A stretch of 25,807 nucleotides of DNA from JAUZPB01 sp037140715 (GCA_037140715.1 JBAXDX010000038.1:1-25807); one strand, 5' to 3'. Positions 1 to 8,748 are shown, numbered from the stretch's first letter. Translations and numbers: made by a program. The notes: a model not told the origin generated them from the sequence alone.

Positions 1-104
1 TCCATCGTCTTTGGGAGTATCGGGGATGCCCGCCTGAATATTTAGAGAACTTATTGAAGAATCCAGATGAGGCATATCAGAACAATGAACATCGGGAAGT
101 ATAA
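1..104 (+). CDS. C-terminal tail of a gene cut by the window edge
   Basis: The frame starting at base 3 is open for 33 codons from the window edge to a TAA at 102-104. The residues (start HRLWEYRGCPPEYLENLL, end NNEHREV) look like the charged end of a real protein rather than random translation, and the other two frames stop earlier. The family cannot be recognised from so little. About 245 bp downstream lie repeats that look like an insertion-sequence end, so this could be the tail of a transposition protein, but nothing in the residues proves it. Confidence 0.35.
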   Translation, partial: HRLWEYRGCPPEYLENLLKNPDEAYQNNEHREV

Positions 105-347
105 TTATGCCTTTAATTTATTTCTTCCATTTTAACACCCTTACCCTCATGCAATATTTGAACTAATAATTAGTATATTTAAAGTGACATTTCTACTTTG
201 CTATAACAATTATTTTATAACATTTCTTTAATTATGCTGAGTAGTTACCTTATTTATCTGTATTTTTTGTCTCACTAATATAGGCAAGGAGGCAATGGCT
301 AAAGTTTAGTTTTAGCCATTCAGGTTTCCAGTGTTTTATTGATCATT

Positions 348-416
348 AAAGTTACATTTTATTATGAGTCAACGAATATACTCCAAAGTTACATTTATTT
401 ATGAGGCAACCGGACA
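348..416. mobile_element. Putative right end of an IS21-like insertion sequence
   Basis: Two 26-bp direct repeats (348-373 and 385-410) agree at 23 of 26 positions; both begin AAAGTTACATTT and end in CAAC. The second runs into CGGACA at 411-416. Read on the minus strand the end begins TGTCCGG and then shows the repeat twice, which is the layout of IS21-family ends (multiple terminal repeats, outermost bases 5'-TG...CA-3'). No istA or istB gene is visible here; the body would lie upstream of the window. The rest of 105-578 holds no ORF or RNA that I can support. Confidence 0.4.
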
Positions 417-578
417 GGGTAATATCCGGACCAGGTACCAAAATCTATTAAAAGTCTTGAAAAGAGAGAAAATAAACTACTGACCGAATTGATAATTATA
501 TTTTATTTCGTAGTTTCACAGACTATAAATATGCGAAGATGTTCGGAAATTTATTACTAAAACGGGAAAATACTGACT

Positions 579-893
579 ATGGATGATAACCAGACATTTG
601 AACGGATTAAAGATGTACTGCGTAGCAAGGTGGAGACTTTCCTTGAAAAAGTAACTCCTATTTATCAGGCGTTGAACTGGGAATGGAATATAAACGGAGA
701 AAAACGCATTCCAAATGAGGAAGATGTTATGTTTAAACTCTATAACCTGATAGATGCTCTTCAGTTTAACAAAAAAGGTTACTGGGTTGCATCCTGCGGT
801 TTAAAGGTACAGTATCGATATACAAAAAACGGGATAGAGATTGCAATGTCATTTTCAAAGGAAGTAATTGATAAGGACGTTCATAAGTTTTAG
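579..893 (+). CDS. Hypothetical protein, 104 aa
   Basis: A complete small ORF starting with ATG in an A-rich context (AACGGGAAAATACTGACT upstream) and ending in TAG. The protein is soluble, with no signal peptide or membrane segment: an N-terminal half of likely helices (ERIKDVLRSKVETFLEKV) and a C-terminal half with alternating strands (KVQYRYTKNGIEIAMSF). I do not recognise the family. It lies between the putative IS end and the RecD2-like helicase gene, 163 bp upstream of the latter and in the same direction, so co-transcription is possible but not shown. Composition is typical coding, which is why I accept it despite its size. Confidence 0.6.
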   Translation: MDDNQTFERIKDVLRSKVETFLEKVTPIYQALNWEWNINGEKRIPNEEDVMFKLYNLIDALQFNKKGYWVASCGLKVQYRYTKNGIEIAMSFSKEVIDKDVHKF

Positions 894-1056
894 AATAAAT
901 TGGAATACTGGTTCATATCTAAATATTATTTCTGCTTCTTTTTAAATATTCTTCTGTTCTTTTATCTGGTCTTCAGGAATTTTGGTTATATTGCAAGGGA
1001 TTTTTAATGCGTTTGTTATATTCAAATTTCCAAAAACATAATAATTCTAACCGGCT

Positions 1057-3228
1057 ATGACTGAAGAACTTGAGGGTAAGATAACAGGTATTACATTTTT
1101 TAATCCCTTAAACCACTATACAATAGCAAAACTTAAAACTTCGCTTGATAAGAACATATCTATTCTCGGAAATTTTCCATCGCTAAATAAGGGTGAATCC
1201 CTGAAAGTAAGAGGTTACTGGAAGGAGCATGAAAAATTCGGAAGTCAGTTCATGGTTGAATCTTTTGAATTTATTAATCCCGACTCACTTGAAGATATTA
1301 TACAGTATCTTTCCTCCGGGCTTTTCGAAGCCATAAAACCAAAGCTGGCTAAAAAAATAGTTAACAGTTTTGGTAGCGAAACGATAGCAATCCTTGATTC
1401 CAATATTGAACGATTAAGTGAAATAACGCGTATTTCAAATGATAAAATTCAGATGATAAAAAGCGAATGGGATAATCAGAGAGAATTTAGGCGTGCTATT
1501 CTTTTTTTGCAGAGTGCTGGCATTGCTTCCACGCTTGCAATCAGGATATTTAGTTTATATGGGAAGGGAACTGAAGCGCTCATCAAAGATAATCCGTACC
1601 GGATATTGAATGATTTTCCTGAAGTTGGCTTTGGTAATGCTGATATAATAGCCTTTAAGATTGGTTTTACAGAGTTATCAAATATTAGAATAGAAGCTGG
1701 TATAGTTTATCTGCTAAAAAAACTCGCGGATGACGGTCATACGTTCTATCCGAAAGAGGCTTTGATTCATGAAAGCGCGAAAAGTCTTAATACAAATTAC
1801 GATATAGTTGCTGATTCGTTGCATAATATGTTAAGAACAGAAATATTGATTGAGGAAGAACTTAGCAGTTCGTCTGCAATTGAACCATTTAATGGAGTAT
1901 TCCTTTCAGAACTCTATTTTGCTGAAGTTTATATTAGTGAAAAACTTATCGGACTTAAAGCTGAATCTACAGACCTTAAGAAGCTAAATCAGGAGAAGTT
2001 GCTTTGCTGGATAGAGAAAGAGATTCAAATTTCATTGGCTGAGATGCAAAAAAAAGCTGTTCTTTCAGCTCTGGATAATAAAATATCAGTTATAACGGGT
2101 GGACCAGGTACAGGGAAGACTACGATTATTAACTCAATTCTCAGGGTATTAAAGCGTTTTAAGAAGAAATTCCTGCTTGCTGCTCCAACTGGAAGAGCCG
2201 CTAAAAGAATTACTGAAACAACAGGAAATGAGGCAAAAACGATTCATCGTCTGCTCGAATATAGCCCCACGGAAAGATGCTTTGGAAAGAATGAGGATAA
2301 TCTTTTAGATGCCGATTATATAATCGTTGATGAGTGTTCGATGATTGACACAGCTCTTTTTAAGAGTTTGCTTATAGCTCTTCCGGAAAAATGTAGCTTA
2401 ATACTTGTAGGTGATGCCGACCAGTTGCCGTCAATTGGTCCAGGCAATATTTTAAGAGATATTATTGAGTCTGAAGCAATCCCTACTATACATTTAGACG
2501 AGATATTTCGTCAGTCAAAGGGTAGTCTTATAGTTCTGAATTCTCACAGCATTAACAAGGGAGAAATGCCAAAGCTTTATGAGGAGAATAACGAAGATTT
2601 TCATTTTCTTAACATAAGCGAACCGGAAAAGGCGCTTGCGGCTATCCTGACACTATGCGGAAAGACCATGCCCGATGAACTTAAAATTGACCCGTTAAAG
2701 GATGTTCAGGTTCTTTCTCCAATGCATAAAGGCATAAACGGTGTTGCAAATCTTAATATTGAACTTCAAACACTATTAAATCCTTCAGAAGAAGAAATTA
2801 AGTTTGGCGAAAAAGTCTTTAAGTCAGGCGATAAGGTAATGCAGAACAAGAATAATTACCAAAAAGATATATATAACGGGGATATAGGGTTAATTAATTC
2901 AATCGATTTTAAGAAGAAAATCATAAATGTTAACTTTGAAGGGCGTTTTGTTAAATATGAATATATTGAGCTTGAGGAACTAATATTGGCTTATGCAATT
3001 TCGGTACACAAGGCACAGGGGAGTGAATATTCTGTCGTAATTATACCTGTTTTACAGGAACATTACAGAATGTTGCAGAGGAATCTGTTGTATACGGCAA
3101 TAACGCGTGGGAAAAAGATGGTAATACTTGTCGGTACGGAAAAAATGATATCCGCGGCTGTCCGAAATAATAGATCAAATAAAAGATATACCAGCCTGAA
3201 AGAACGGCTTAAACAAGGAATTTGCTGA
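1057..3228 (+). CDS. recD2: RecD2-type ATP-dependent DNA helicase (RecD/TraA family, SF1B)
   Basis: A 723-aa protein of normal length for RecD2, the stand-alone 5'-3' helicase of bacteria lacking RecBCD partners; role in DNA repair and recombination is known for the family. Visible parts: N-terminal OB-like segment (GKITGITFFNPLNHYTIAK, residues 7-25), helix-hairpin-helix region to about residue 200, Walker A GGPGTGKT at 348-355, a QAxxR-type region before it (SLAEMQKKAV), Walker B DYIIVDE at 420-426, GDADQLPSIGPG motif III, the SH3-like/motif V stretch AYAISVHKAQGSEY at about 645-658 and motif VI LLYTAITRGKK at 677-687. All motifs are intact. A strong terminator follows. No recB/recC or addAB genes are near. 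Confidence 0.93.
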   Translation: MTEELEGKITGITFFNPLNHYTIAKLKTSLDKNISILGNFPSLNKGESLKVRGYWKEHEKFGSQFMVESFEFINPDSLEDIIQYLSSGLFEAIKPKLAKKIVNSFGSETIAILDSNIERLSEITRISNDKIQMIKSEWDNQREFRRAILFLQSAGIASTLAIRIFSLYGKGTEALIKDNPYRILNDFPEVGFGNADIIAFKIGFTELSNIRIEAGIVYLLKKLADDGHTFYPKEALIHESAKSLNTNYDIVADSLHNMLRTEILIEEELSSSSAIEPFNGVFLSELYFAEVYISEKLIGLKAESTDLKKLNQEKLLCWIEKEIQISLAEMQKKAVLSALDNKISVITGGPGTGKTTIINSILRVLKRFKKKFLLAAPTGRAAKRITETTGNEAKTIHRLLEYSPTERCFGKNEDNLLDADYIIVDECSMIDTALFKSLLIALPEKCSLILVGDADQLPSIGPGNILRDIIESEAIPTIHLDEIFRQSKGSLIVLNSHSINKGEMPKLYEENNEDFHFLNISEPEKALAAILTLCGKTMPDELKIDPLKDVQVLSPMHKGINGVANLNIELQTLLNPSEEEIKFGEKVFKSGDKVMQNKNNYQKDIYNGDIGLINSIDFKKKIINVNFEGRFVKYEYIELEELILAYAISVHKAQGSEYSVVIIPVLQEHYRMLQRNLLYTAITRGKKMVILVGTEKMISAAVRNNRSNKRYTSLKERLKQGIC

Positions 3229-3307
3229 TTTTTAGTTGTAATAGGAAATAACAGCGTTCAATGGATGAAGGTAAGCCGTAGAATAAAGCTGAAAAAATAA
3301 TATATTT

Positions 3308-3364
3308 AAGGGTGTACCATAAATTTTCCTTTTAAATAAAAATTTGTGGTATACCCTTTTTTCA
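3308..3364 (+). terminator. Rho-independent terminator after the helicase gene
   Basis: An arm AAGGGTGTACCATAAATTTT pairs with a 3' arm AAATTTGTGGTATACCCTT (3342-3359) with one G-T pair and one mismatch, and the 3' arm runs into six T. It closes the helicase transcript before the tRNA gene. Confidence 0.8.
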
Positions 3365-3485
3365 GCTAAGGATTTGAGGTTTTGTAAGGAATACTATAAA
3401 TTGCCTTGTAAGTTTTTGAAGATTTGGTTCAGGAAGAAATTCTACAGAAAAGATTAGTTTTTGAAAAATTGACAATAAATATTTT

Positions 3486-3558
3486 GGGGCTATAGCTCAG
3501 CTGGGAGAGCGCTTCGTTCGCAACGAAGAGGTCAGGAGTTCGATCCTCCTTAGCTCCA
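3486..3558 (+). tRNA. tRNA-Ala (anticodon CGC)
   Basis: A 73-nt cloverleaf: acceptor GGGGCTA/TAGCTCC, D-arm GCTC...GAGC, anticodon stem CTTCG/CGAAG with loop TTCGCAA giving anticodon CGC (reads GCG), five-base variable loop AGGTC, and T-arm AGGAG-TTCGATC-CTCCT. The third acceptor pair is G3-U70, the alanine identity element, which supports the assignment. Discriminator is A; CCA is not encoded (the gene is followed by CAACAA). Confidence 0.95.
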
Positions 3559-3821
3559 CAACAATAATTATTACCAACCCCTTACCGAAGAAAAAAAATG
3601 CCGGCTCAAAAAATAAGGTATTTTTATCCTGTAATTATATTCTTACTCATTCCTTAACCGATTATGGTTATGAAAATCTATAACAGGTCTTTATTTTTAA
3701 CTTTCAGAATGGTGGCAGATAAGTTTATGTGTGTGAGATAAATCACAGGGAAATAAACTTAGATGTACAAAATTGCATAAGTAAGTTTAATAAAGATAAA
3801 TAAGAAGGGAGGATACATGAT

Positions 3822-4769
3822 ATGAGAATAAAATTTTGGGGAGTAAGGGGTTCTATTCCGGCTCCGCTTGATGTTGAAGAAGTTCGTGGGAAGATGCAGC
3901 GACTTCTTAAGATGGCTTCGTTGTACAAAGATTTATCTTCCTCTGAAACGATAGATCTAATTATTAATAAATTTTCCGAATCTGAACCGCTTGCAATAGG
4001 AGGCAATACAACGTGTGTAGAGCTATGTTCAGATGATAAGATAATAATCTTTGATATGGGATCAGGTCTCAGGAAGCTGGGCAATTCTATACTTCAGGAA
4101 AGTAATGGAATAACTGAATTTCATATATTTCTGTCGCATACACACTGGGACCATATTCACGGACTACCTTTCTTCGTACCAGCTTATATGCCGCAATTTA
4201 AGCTTCATTTCTATAGTGTGCATCCTGGGTTGCAGGAGCGTCTTGAAATTCAGCAGGACCTCAGGTTTTTTCCTGTAAGATTAGATCAGATGGCTTCTTC
4301 AAGAGATTATACTCAGTTAACAGAAGATTATGAAATAACGATCGGGAATCTGACCATTAAAAATCAAAAGCTATATCACCCGGGAAATTCCTATGGTTAC
4401 AGTGTTACAAATGGTCAGAAGAAATTTGTTTATGCTACTGATGCAGAATATATAAACCTATCGACCAGTCTAATACAGAAATATATCGAGTTTTTCAAAG
4501 GGGCGGATGTTTTATATTTTGATTCGCAATATTCATTTTCCGAAGCAATTCACAAGGCTGACTGGGGACACAGTTCTGCGATAATAGGGATTGATCTGGC
4601 AAGTGATGCGGATATCAGGAAAATTTACCTGTCGCATCATGAACCGGAAAATGATACCTTGAAGCTTATGAAAATGTACACGCAGGCGCTTCAATATAAA
4701 AAAATAAATTACCCGTTAAATGATCTTGAAATATTTCTGGCGCAGGAAGGGCGTACTGTCGAGATATAA
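3822..4769 (+). CDS. MBL-fold metallo-hydrolase
   Basis: A 315-aa metallo-beta-lactamase-superfamily hydrolase, cytoplasmic (no signal peptide). The metal-binding motif HxHxDH is complete as H106-T-H108-W-D110-H111, and the later ligands are visible: H186 (LYHPGNSYGYSV), D207 (YATDAEY) and H272/H273 (YLSHHEPE). IGGNTTCVEL and DMGSGLRKLG are typical of the RNase Z/PhnP-like branch, which acts on phosphodiesters or cyclic nucleotides, but the substrate here cannot be read from the sequence. Between MRIKFWGVRGSIP and GGNTTC lies an insertion of about 40 residues, probably helical. The start is fixed by a good AGGGAGG at 3806-3812, nine bases before the ATG. It is a single gene convergent with the next one. 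Confidence 0.85.
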   Translation: MRIKFWGVRGSIPAPLDVEEVRGKMQRLLKMASLYKDLSSSETIDLIINKFSESEPLAIGGNTTCVELCSDDKIIIFDMGSGLRKLGNSILQESNGITEFHIFLSHTHWDHIHGLPFFVPAYMPQFKLHFYSVHPGLQERLEIQQDLRFFPVRLDQMASSRDYTQLTEDYEITIGNLTIKNQKLYHPGNSYGYSVTNGQKKFVYATDAEYINLSTSLIQKYIEFFKGADVLYFDSQYSFSEAIHKADWGHSSAIIGIDLASDADIRKIYLSHHEPENDTLKLMKMYTQALQYKKINYPLNDLEIFLAQEGRTVEI

Positions 4770-4784
4770 TCAGGCTTAATCATA

Positions 4785-4831
4785 ATTTGCAAAAGCACAG
4801 TTATTTTCTAATTAACTATGCCCTTGCAAAT
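4785..4831. terminator. Long hairpin between convergent genes (bidirectional terminator)
   Basis: Outer arms ATTTGCAA (4785-4792) and TTGCAAAT (4824-4831) are perfect complements; inner arms GCACAGTTA and TAACTATGC pair with a single mismatch around an AT-rich loop. It sits between the stop codons of the two convergent genes. The downstream T content is modest on both strands, so termination is inferred. Confidence 0.6.
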
Positions 4832-4858
4832 ATTATCTTTATTCTTCTTCAAGCTCCC

Positions 4859-5515
4859 TTAAAGCCTTTTTTTATCAAGATTTTCAATATTCCTTGTCCA
4901 GATGTAGTCATCATAAAAATCCTCATTGGTTGAAATCAGGTTTTCCATGTGAACATCGATATGTTTGCTGAAGACTCTGTCGGCTTCATCAAAGAGATCT
5001 TTTAGCGGAGTAAGTTCGGAAGTTGCGGTAAGGCTTGCAATTTTATTATTGAGTGAATTTTTAAAAAGAGCTACCTGTTCAGATAATGTTGCAAGAGTCT
5101 GTCTTTTGATGTTGAACTTCTTCAGGTTGTAAAAGTTCTGATCTGCAAGCGTAATCAATACATTAGCTGTTCCAATTAATTCCCTATCAAGTATTCTGTC
5201 AAGATAACTGTGCGAAATTCTTGTTTTTTCTTTGAGAAATATATTGCCATTTTTTCTTGCAAAAAGGAATAAGGCAGATGCAACCGAAACGAGATTAAAA
5301 ATAAGATCATTTTTAATTTTTTCCGTCTGTATTGTAATCTCAAAGGTTTTAGAAGAAATCTGATGGTCTTTTTTTCTAATCTCATCGATAATATTCTTAA
5401 GTTTTGCAATAGGATTTCTCAGTACGCGGGCATGGGAAATAATATCGCTGTTTTCGGCAAACAATGTAAGAACGGATTCGTACATGTCTAATTTGATTTT
5501 TTCATTTTCTGTCAT
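4859..5515 (-). CDS. Hypothetical all-helical protein, 218 aa
   Basis: A complete ORF beginning ATGACAGAAAATG with an AAGGAAA purine stretch about eight bases upstream. The predicted product is soluble and almost wholly alpha-helical, with long amphipathic helices and heptad-like Leu/Ile spacing, no Cys and no signal peptide. I do not recognise a named domain. The overall pattern (short acidic N-terminus, helical core, LKDLFDEADRVFSKHIDVHM, then an NEDFYDDYIWTR ending) resembles an uncharacterised family I associate from memory with multiple copies in Bacteroidota genomes; treat that as a hint only. Its upstream region holds the duplicated 169-bp hairpin unit. Confidence 0.7.
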   Translation of the reverse strand: MTENEKIKLDMYESVLTLFAENSDIISHARVLRNPIAKLKNIIDEIRKKDHQISSKTFEITIQTEKIKNDLIFNLVSVASALFLFARKNGNIFLKEKTRISHSYLDRILDRELIGTANVLITLADQNFYNLKKFNIKRQTLATLSEQVALFKNSLNNKIASLTATSELTPLKDLFDEADRVFSKHIDVHMENLISTNEDFYDDYIWTRNIENLDKKRL

Positions 5516-5574
5516 GACTTTTTCCTTTTGATTATGTTATAATTTTGTTACATGGAGGAATTCAAAATTTCCTG

Positions 5575-5743
5575 TTCAGAGATTTATAAATTTATTCTTC
5601 GTATTTAATATAATACTTAGCAAATACAAAGTATGTAGGACAAATGCTGATTTTTTTGTAGGTATTTGTCCTACACGAAAATTTGCTCAAAAATTGAATA
5701 AAAGTTTCTCATTCAAAGATAAATCAGTTAAAAAACTTTCTTT
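5575..5743. repeat. Tandem duplication, copy 1 (169 bp, contains nested hairpin)
   Basis: First of two nearly identical head-to-tail copies, beginning TTCAGAGATTTATAAAT. Inside is a perfect 12-bp inverted repeat TGTAGGACAAAT (5634-5645) / ATTTGTCCTACA (5664-5675), enclosed by a second perfect 7-bp pair AGCAAAT (5619-5625) / ATTTGCT (5681-5687). No ORF of note runs through it. It occupies the region between two divergent genes. Confidence 0.9.
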
Positions 5744-5914
5744 TTCAGAGATTTATAAATTCATTCTTCGTATTTAATATAATACTTAGCAAATACAAAG
5801 TATGTAGGACAAATGCTGATTTTTTTGTAGGTATTTGTCCTACACGAAAATTTGCTCAAAAATTGAATAAAAGTTTCTCATTCAAAGATAAATCAGTTAA
5901 AAAAAACTTTCTTT
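5744..5914. repeat. Tandem duplication, copy 2 (171 bp)
   Basis: Second copy, differing from the first by one substitution near its start (TTTATTC to TTCATTC) and a poly-A run of eight instead of six near its end. The inner hairpin lies at 5803-5814 / 5833-5844 and the outer arms at 5788-5794 / 5850-5856. The remaining 5915-6087 is AT-rich without a recognisable element. Confidence 0.9.
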
Positions 5915-6087
5915 AAGCGATTTCTGAACTGAATTGTGTTATAGAGATTTTTTTTTATGACTTTCTAACTTAGATGCAGGGATAAATTTAACTTCCTATT
6001 GTTTTAATCCTACATTTTAAGTTACTTTTACGAAGTAAAAAAAATACTGCTAACTAAAGTATTTATTCAGAGATATAAGAAAATTTT

Positions 6088-6624
6088 ATGGGAGAGAAAG
6101 TGGATATTAAAAACCTTAACAACGGAATTGATGAATTCTTAGATAATTATAAATCAACAAAGCCGAAAGTACCAGTAAAAAGGGAGTTTTCCCTGTGTGA
6201 TGATATGAAATTTATGGCAAATGAAATAATCAGCAGGGAAAAGATTGATGTACATCCGGCAAAGATTGAATATGTAACGGTCGAACCGAATATTTCTAAA
6301 TCTGTAGCTGCGAAATGTGTCAGGACTGGCAAGGAATTAAAATTCTTTAGCGGGTTTGATTATATAATTGAAATTTCGGGTGAACTATGGACGGCGCTCG
6401 ATAAGGATACACGCTCAATATTGCTTGAGCATGAATTAAGGCATATTCTCGTTCTTCAGAATGATAAGACTGGTGACTGGAATTTTAAGCTGAGGAAGCA
6501 TGATATTCAGGACTTCGGCAAAATAGTTTCTTGCCATGGTATTGACTGGATAAAGAAGGTTAAGCTTTGTTTAAGCTCGCTTTATGACCTTACTCCGGTC
6601 GAAGAGGATAATATTCAAATTTAA
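6088..6624 (+). CDS. Putative phage-type metallopeptidase domain protein
   Basis: A 178-aa protein with a zinc-peptidase signature HExxH at residues 115-119 (LLEHELRHI), preceded by the patterns SKSVAAKCVRTGKELKFFSG and YIIEISGELWTALD and followed by LRKHDIQDF (His138, Asp139), a likely third-ligand region. This order matches what I know of the putative phage metallopeptidase domain (PhageMetallopep type), found in phages and scattered bacterial genomes; its substrate is unknown. There is no signal peptide or membrane segment, so it should be cytoplasmic. No phage structural, integrase or defence gene accompanies it here. The first 40 residues are lysine-rich and probably flexible. No clear Shine-Dalgarno sequence precedes the ATG. 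Confidence 0.75.
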   Translation: MGEKVDIKNLNNGIDEFLDNYKSTKPKVPVKREFSLCDDMKFMANEIISREKIDVHPAKIEYVTVEPNISKSVAAKCVRTGKELKFFSGFDYIIEISGELWTALDKDTRSILLEHELRHILVLQNDKTGDWNFKLRKHDIQDFGKIVSCHGIDWIKKVKLCLSSLYDLTPVEEDNIQI

Positions 6625-6779
6625 TCGATGTTACAATGACAAAGATACCGCGATTATTCTTTGTTGTAAATATGGAAAAAATGAGTAAATAAATGTATAA
6701 TTGTTACAGATAAATTTAATTCATTAAATATCGCATAAACGTATGATATTTCATTATGATCTGGAACTTAATCGAACCG

Positions 6780-6787
6780 TATATTTG
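6780..6787 (+). promoter_or_regulatory. Bacteroidota-type -7 element (TAnnTTTG)
   Basis: TATATTTG matches the Bacteroidota housekeeping -7 consensus TAnnTTTG exactly and lies 52 bp upstream of the chemotaxis receptor ATG. A convincing -33 TTTG is not visible, so this is a half-supported promoter. Confidence 0.4.
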
Positions 6788-6839
6788 TAATAATAGTCAC
6801 TAATCATATAAAATCTAAATTATAACTTAAAGGAACAAT

Positions 6840-8732
6840 ATGGAGCTTTTAAAGGTATTTTCTGTAAGGACAAAGATAGTATTGTCTATTTTGTTCTTAT
6901 TTGTTGGAATAATGGTTCTAAAGACTTATGTTCTGACTGAAAATGGTACATTTGAAGTCATTGCTGGTCTTGTAATAGCTCTTGGTTTTGGATATGCACT
7001 TTCTTTTGCAATCTTAAAGGACTTAGCTATAATTAACTCGGCCGCACAAAAGGTAATTCAGGGAGATCTGAATATTAAAGTTGAACTTAATAGTAATGAT
7101 GAGTTCGGTCTTTTAGGGAAAGTTTTTAATAAAATGATCGGCAGGATTAATTCGAGAATCAAAAGTTCTGATGTTTTAATAGAAGTATTACAGAGAACAG
7201 CTCATGAAACAGATGTTGAAAAGACGCTGTCAATTATTCTTGAAGGAGCAAAGAAAATAACGGGAGCGCAATATGCTGCGCTTGCGATATTTGATAAGAA
7301 CCGTAAGGTTGAGAAATTTTTACAGATTGGGATAACAGGTGAGGCGATTAGGCACATCGGTCATTATCCTGAAGGAAAGGGGCTTTTAGGCCATATCCAT
7401 GAAACTAAAACAGTCATCAGGCTCGATGATATGAAAAAACACCCTAAGTCAGTTGGTTTTCCATTGGGGCATCCGCCGATGAAATCACTTATTGCTGTTC
7501 CGATTTTATTTGGGACAGTTTCTTTGGGTAATCTTTATGTCTCAGATAAGAATTCAGCAAATAAAGTATTTGACGAGGATGATGAGCATGCAATGAAAAC
7601 ATTTGCTCAGATTTCAGCCAATGTTATACAGGAAAAGATAACAGGTGCGGAGATAGTCAAAAGTAAGAAATATCTTGAGACAGAAGTTACTAAATTGCTT
7701 CAGGTTATTGACAGGCTTGCTGCAGGTGATCTGACAATAACAATTGAAGAGCATCAGGTTGATGATGAAATCGGTAAACTAAAAGGGCAGCTTTTACTTA
7801 TGATCAATGGTTTAAGTAATCTTATCAGCCAGGTTAAGGATGCCGTTGAAGCTACTGCCAGCGCCAGCGCTCAAATTTCTTCGAGTACTGAGCAGATGTC
7901 AGCCGGCGCGCGTGACCAAAATATTCAGGCGACTGAAATTGCTGGTGCTGTTGAGGAGATGACAAAAACAATTCTTGAAACATCTAAAAATACTTCCGTT
8001 GCTTCGGATAGTGCCAAGGAAGCCGGAGATAAAGCAAAGGAGGGGGGGAAGGTAATTGTACAGACAATCGATGGAATGAACAGGATTGCTGACGTTGTTG
8101 TCCGCTCAGCTAAAACTGTGGAAACTCTTGGCAACAGCAGCAACCAAATCGGAGAAATTGTACAGGTAATTGACGACATTGCCGACCAGACCAACCTTCT
8201 GGCTCTTAATGCAGCGATTGAAGCAGCCAGAGCAGGAGAGCAGGGGAGAGGTTTTGCTGTTGTTGCAGATGAAGTTCGCAAGCTTGCCGAACGCACAACT
8301 AAGGCTACAAAAGAAATTGCTATAATGATAAAGCAGATTCAGAAAGATACGTCCGATGCGGTTGAATCTATGAACCAGGGTACAAATGAAGTTGAGAATG
8401 GGAAAATACTTGCAAACAAAGCAGGCGACTCGCTTCAGGAGATTATTAGCGCTACTGAAAAGGTTTCTGATATTATCGATCAGGTCGCAACAGCTGCTGA
8501 GGAACAGTTCAGGGCCAGTGATGAAATTTCGAAGAATATTGAGGCAATTACTACAATTACGCAGGAAACTTCGACTGGAACGGCACAGATTGCCAATGCC
8601 ACAGGTGACTTAAGCCGTCTGACAAACAGACTTCAGGATTTGGTAATGAATTTTAAGGTTGAGGAAACATCAAGAACCGGTTTGACTGTAAGAAAGGATG
8701 GGCAGCTGGTTTCAAAGAAAAAATATTATTAG
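6840..8732 (+). CDS. Methyl-accepting chemotaxis protein with GAF sensor
   Basis: A 630-aa receptor. In order: two transmembrane segments (about 12-33 and 37-60) separated by only a few residues, so there is almost no periplasmic domain; HAMP (about 60-112); GAF (about 115-265); a second HAMP-like segment (about 285-335); and the methyl-accepting coiled coil, with the conserved hairpin tip containing DQTNLLALNAAIEAARAGEQ and GRGFAVVADEVRKLAERT at about 445-485. Sensing is therefore probably cytoplasmic, through the GAF domain, with signalling to CheA/CheW. The C-terminus (VRKDGQLVSKKKYY) lacks an NWETF-type CheR/CheB docking pentapeptide. AAAGGA lies just upstream of the ATG. No other che gene is in the window, and a terminator follows, so it is a stand-alone transcription unit. 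Confidence 0.93.
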   Translation: MELLKVFSVRTKIVLSILFLFVGIMVLKTYVLTENGTFEVIAGLVIALGFGYALSFAILKDLAIINSAAQKVIQGDLNIKVELNSNDEFGLLGKVFNKMIGRINSRIKSSDVLIEVLQRTAHETDVEKTLSIILEGAKKITGAQYAALAIFDKNRKVEKFLQIGITGEAIRHIGHYPEGKGLLGHIHETKTVIRLDDMKKHPKSVGFPLGHPPMKSLIAVPILFGTVSLGNLYVSDKNSANKVFDEDDEHAMKTFAQISANVIQEKITGAEIVKSKKYLETEVTKLLQVIDRLAAGDLTITIEEHQVDDEIGKLKGQLLLMINGLSNLISQVKDAVEATASASAQISSSTEQMSAGARDQNIQATEIAGAVEEMTKTILETSKNTSVASDSAKEAGDKAKEGGKVIVQTIDGMNRIADVVVRSAKTVETLGNSSNQIGEIVQVIDDIADQTNLLALNAAIEAARAGEQGRGFAVVADEVRKLAERTTKATKEIAIMIKQIQKDTSDAVESMNQGTNEVENGKILANKAGDSLQEIISATEKVSDIIDQVATAAEEQFRASDEISKNIEAITTITQETSTGTAQIANATGDLSRLTNRLQDLVMNFKVEETSRTGLTVRKDGQLVSKKKYY

Positions 8733-8748
8733 TCTCTTCTAATTTGTT

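Noticed and set aside
7925..8296. 123-aa minus-strand ORF inside the chemotaxis receptor
   Set aside because: Shadow of the highly conserved signalling domain on the other strand; Ser/Ala-rich antisense translation.
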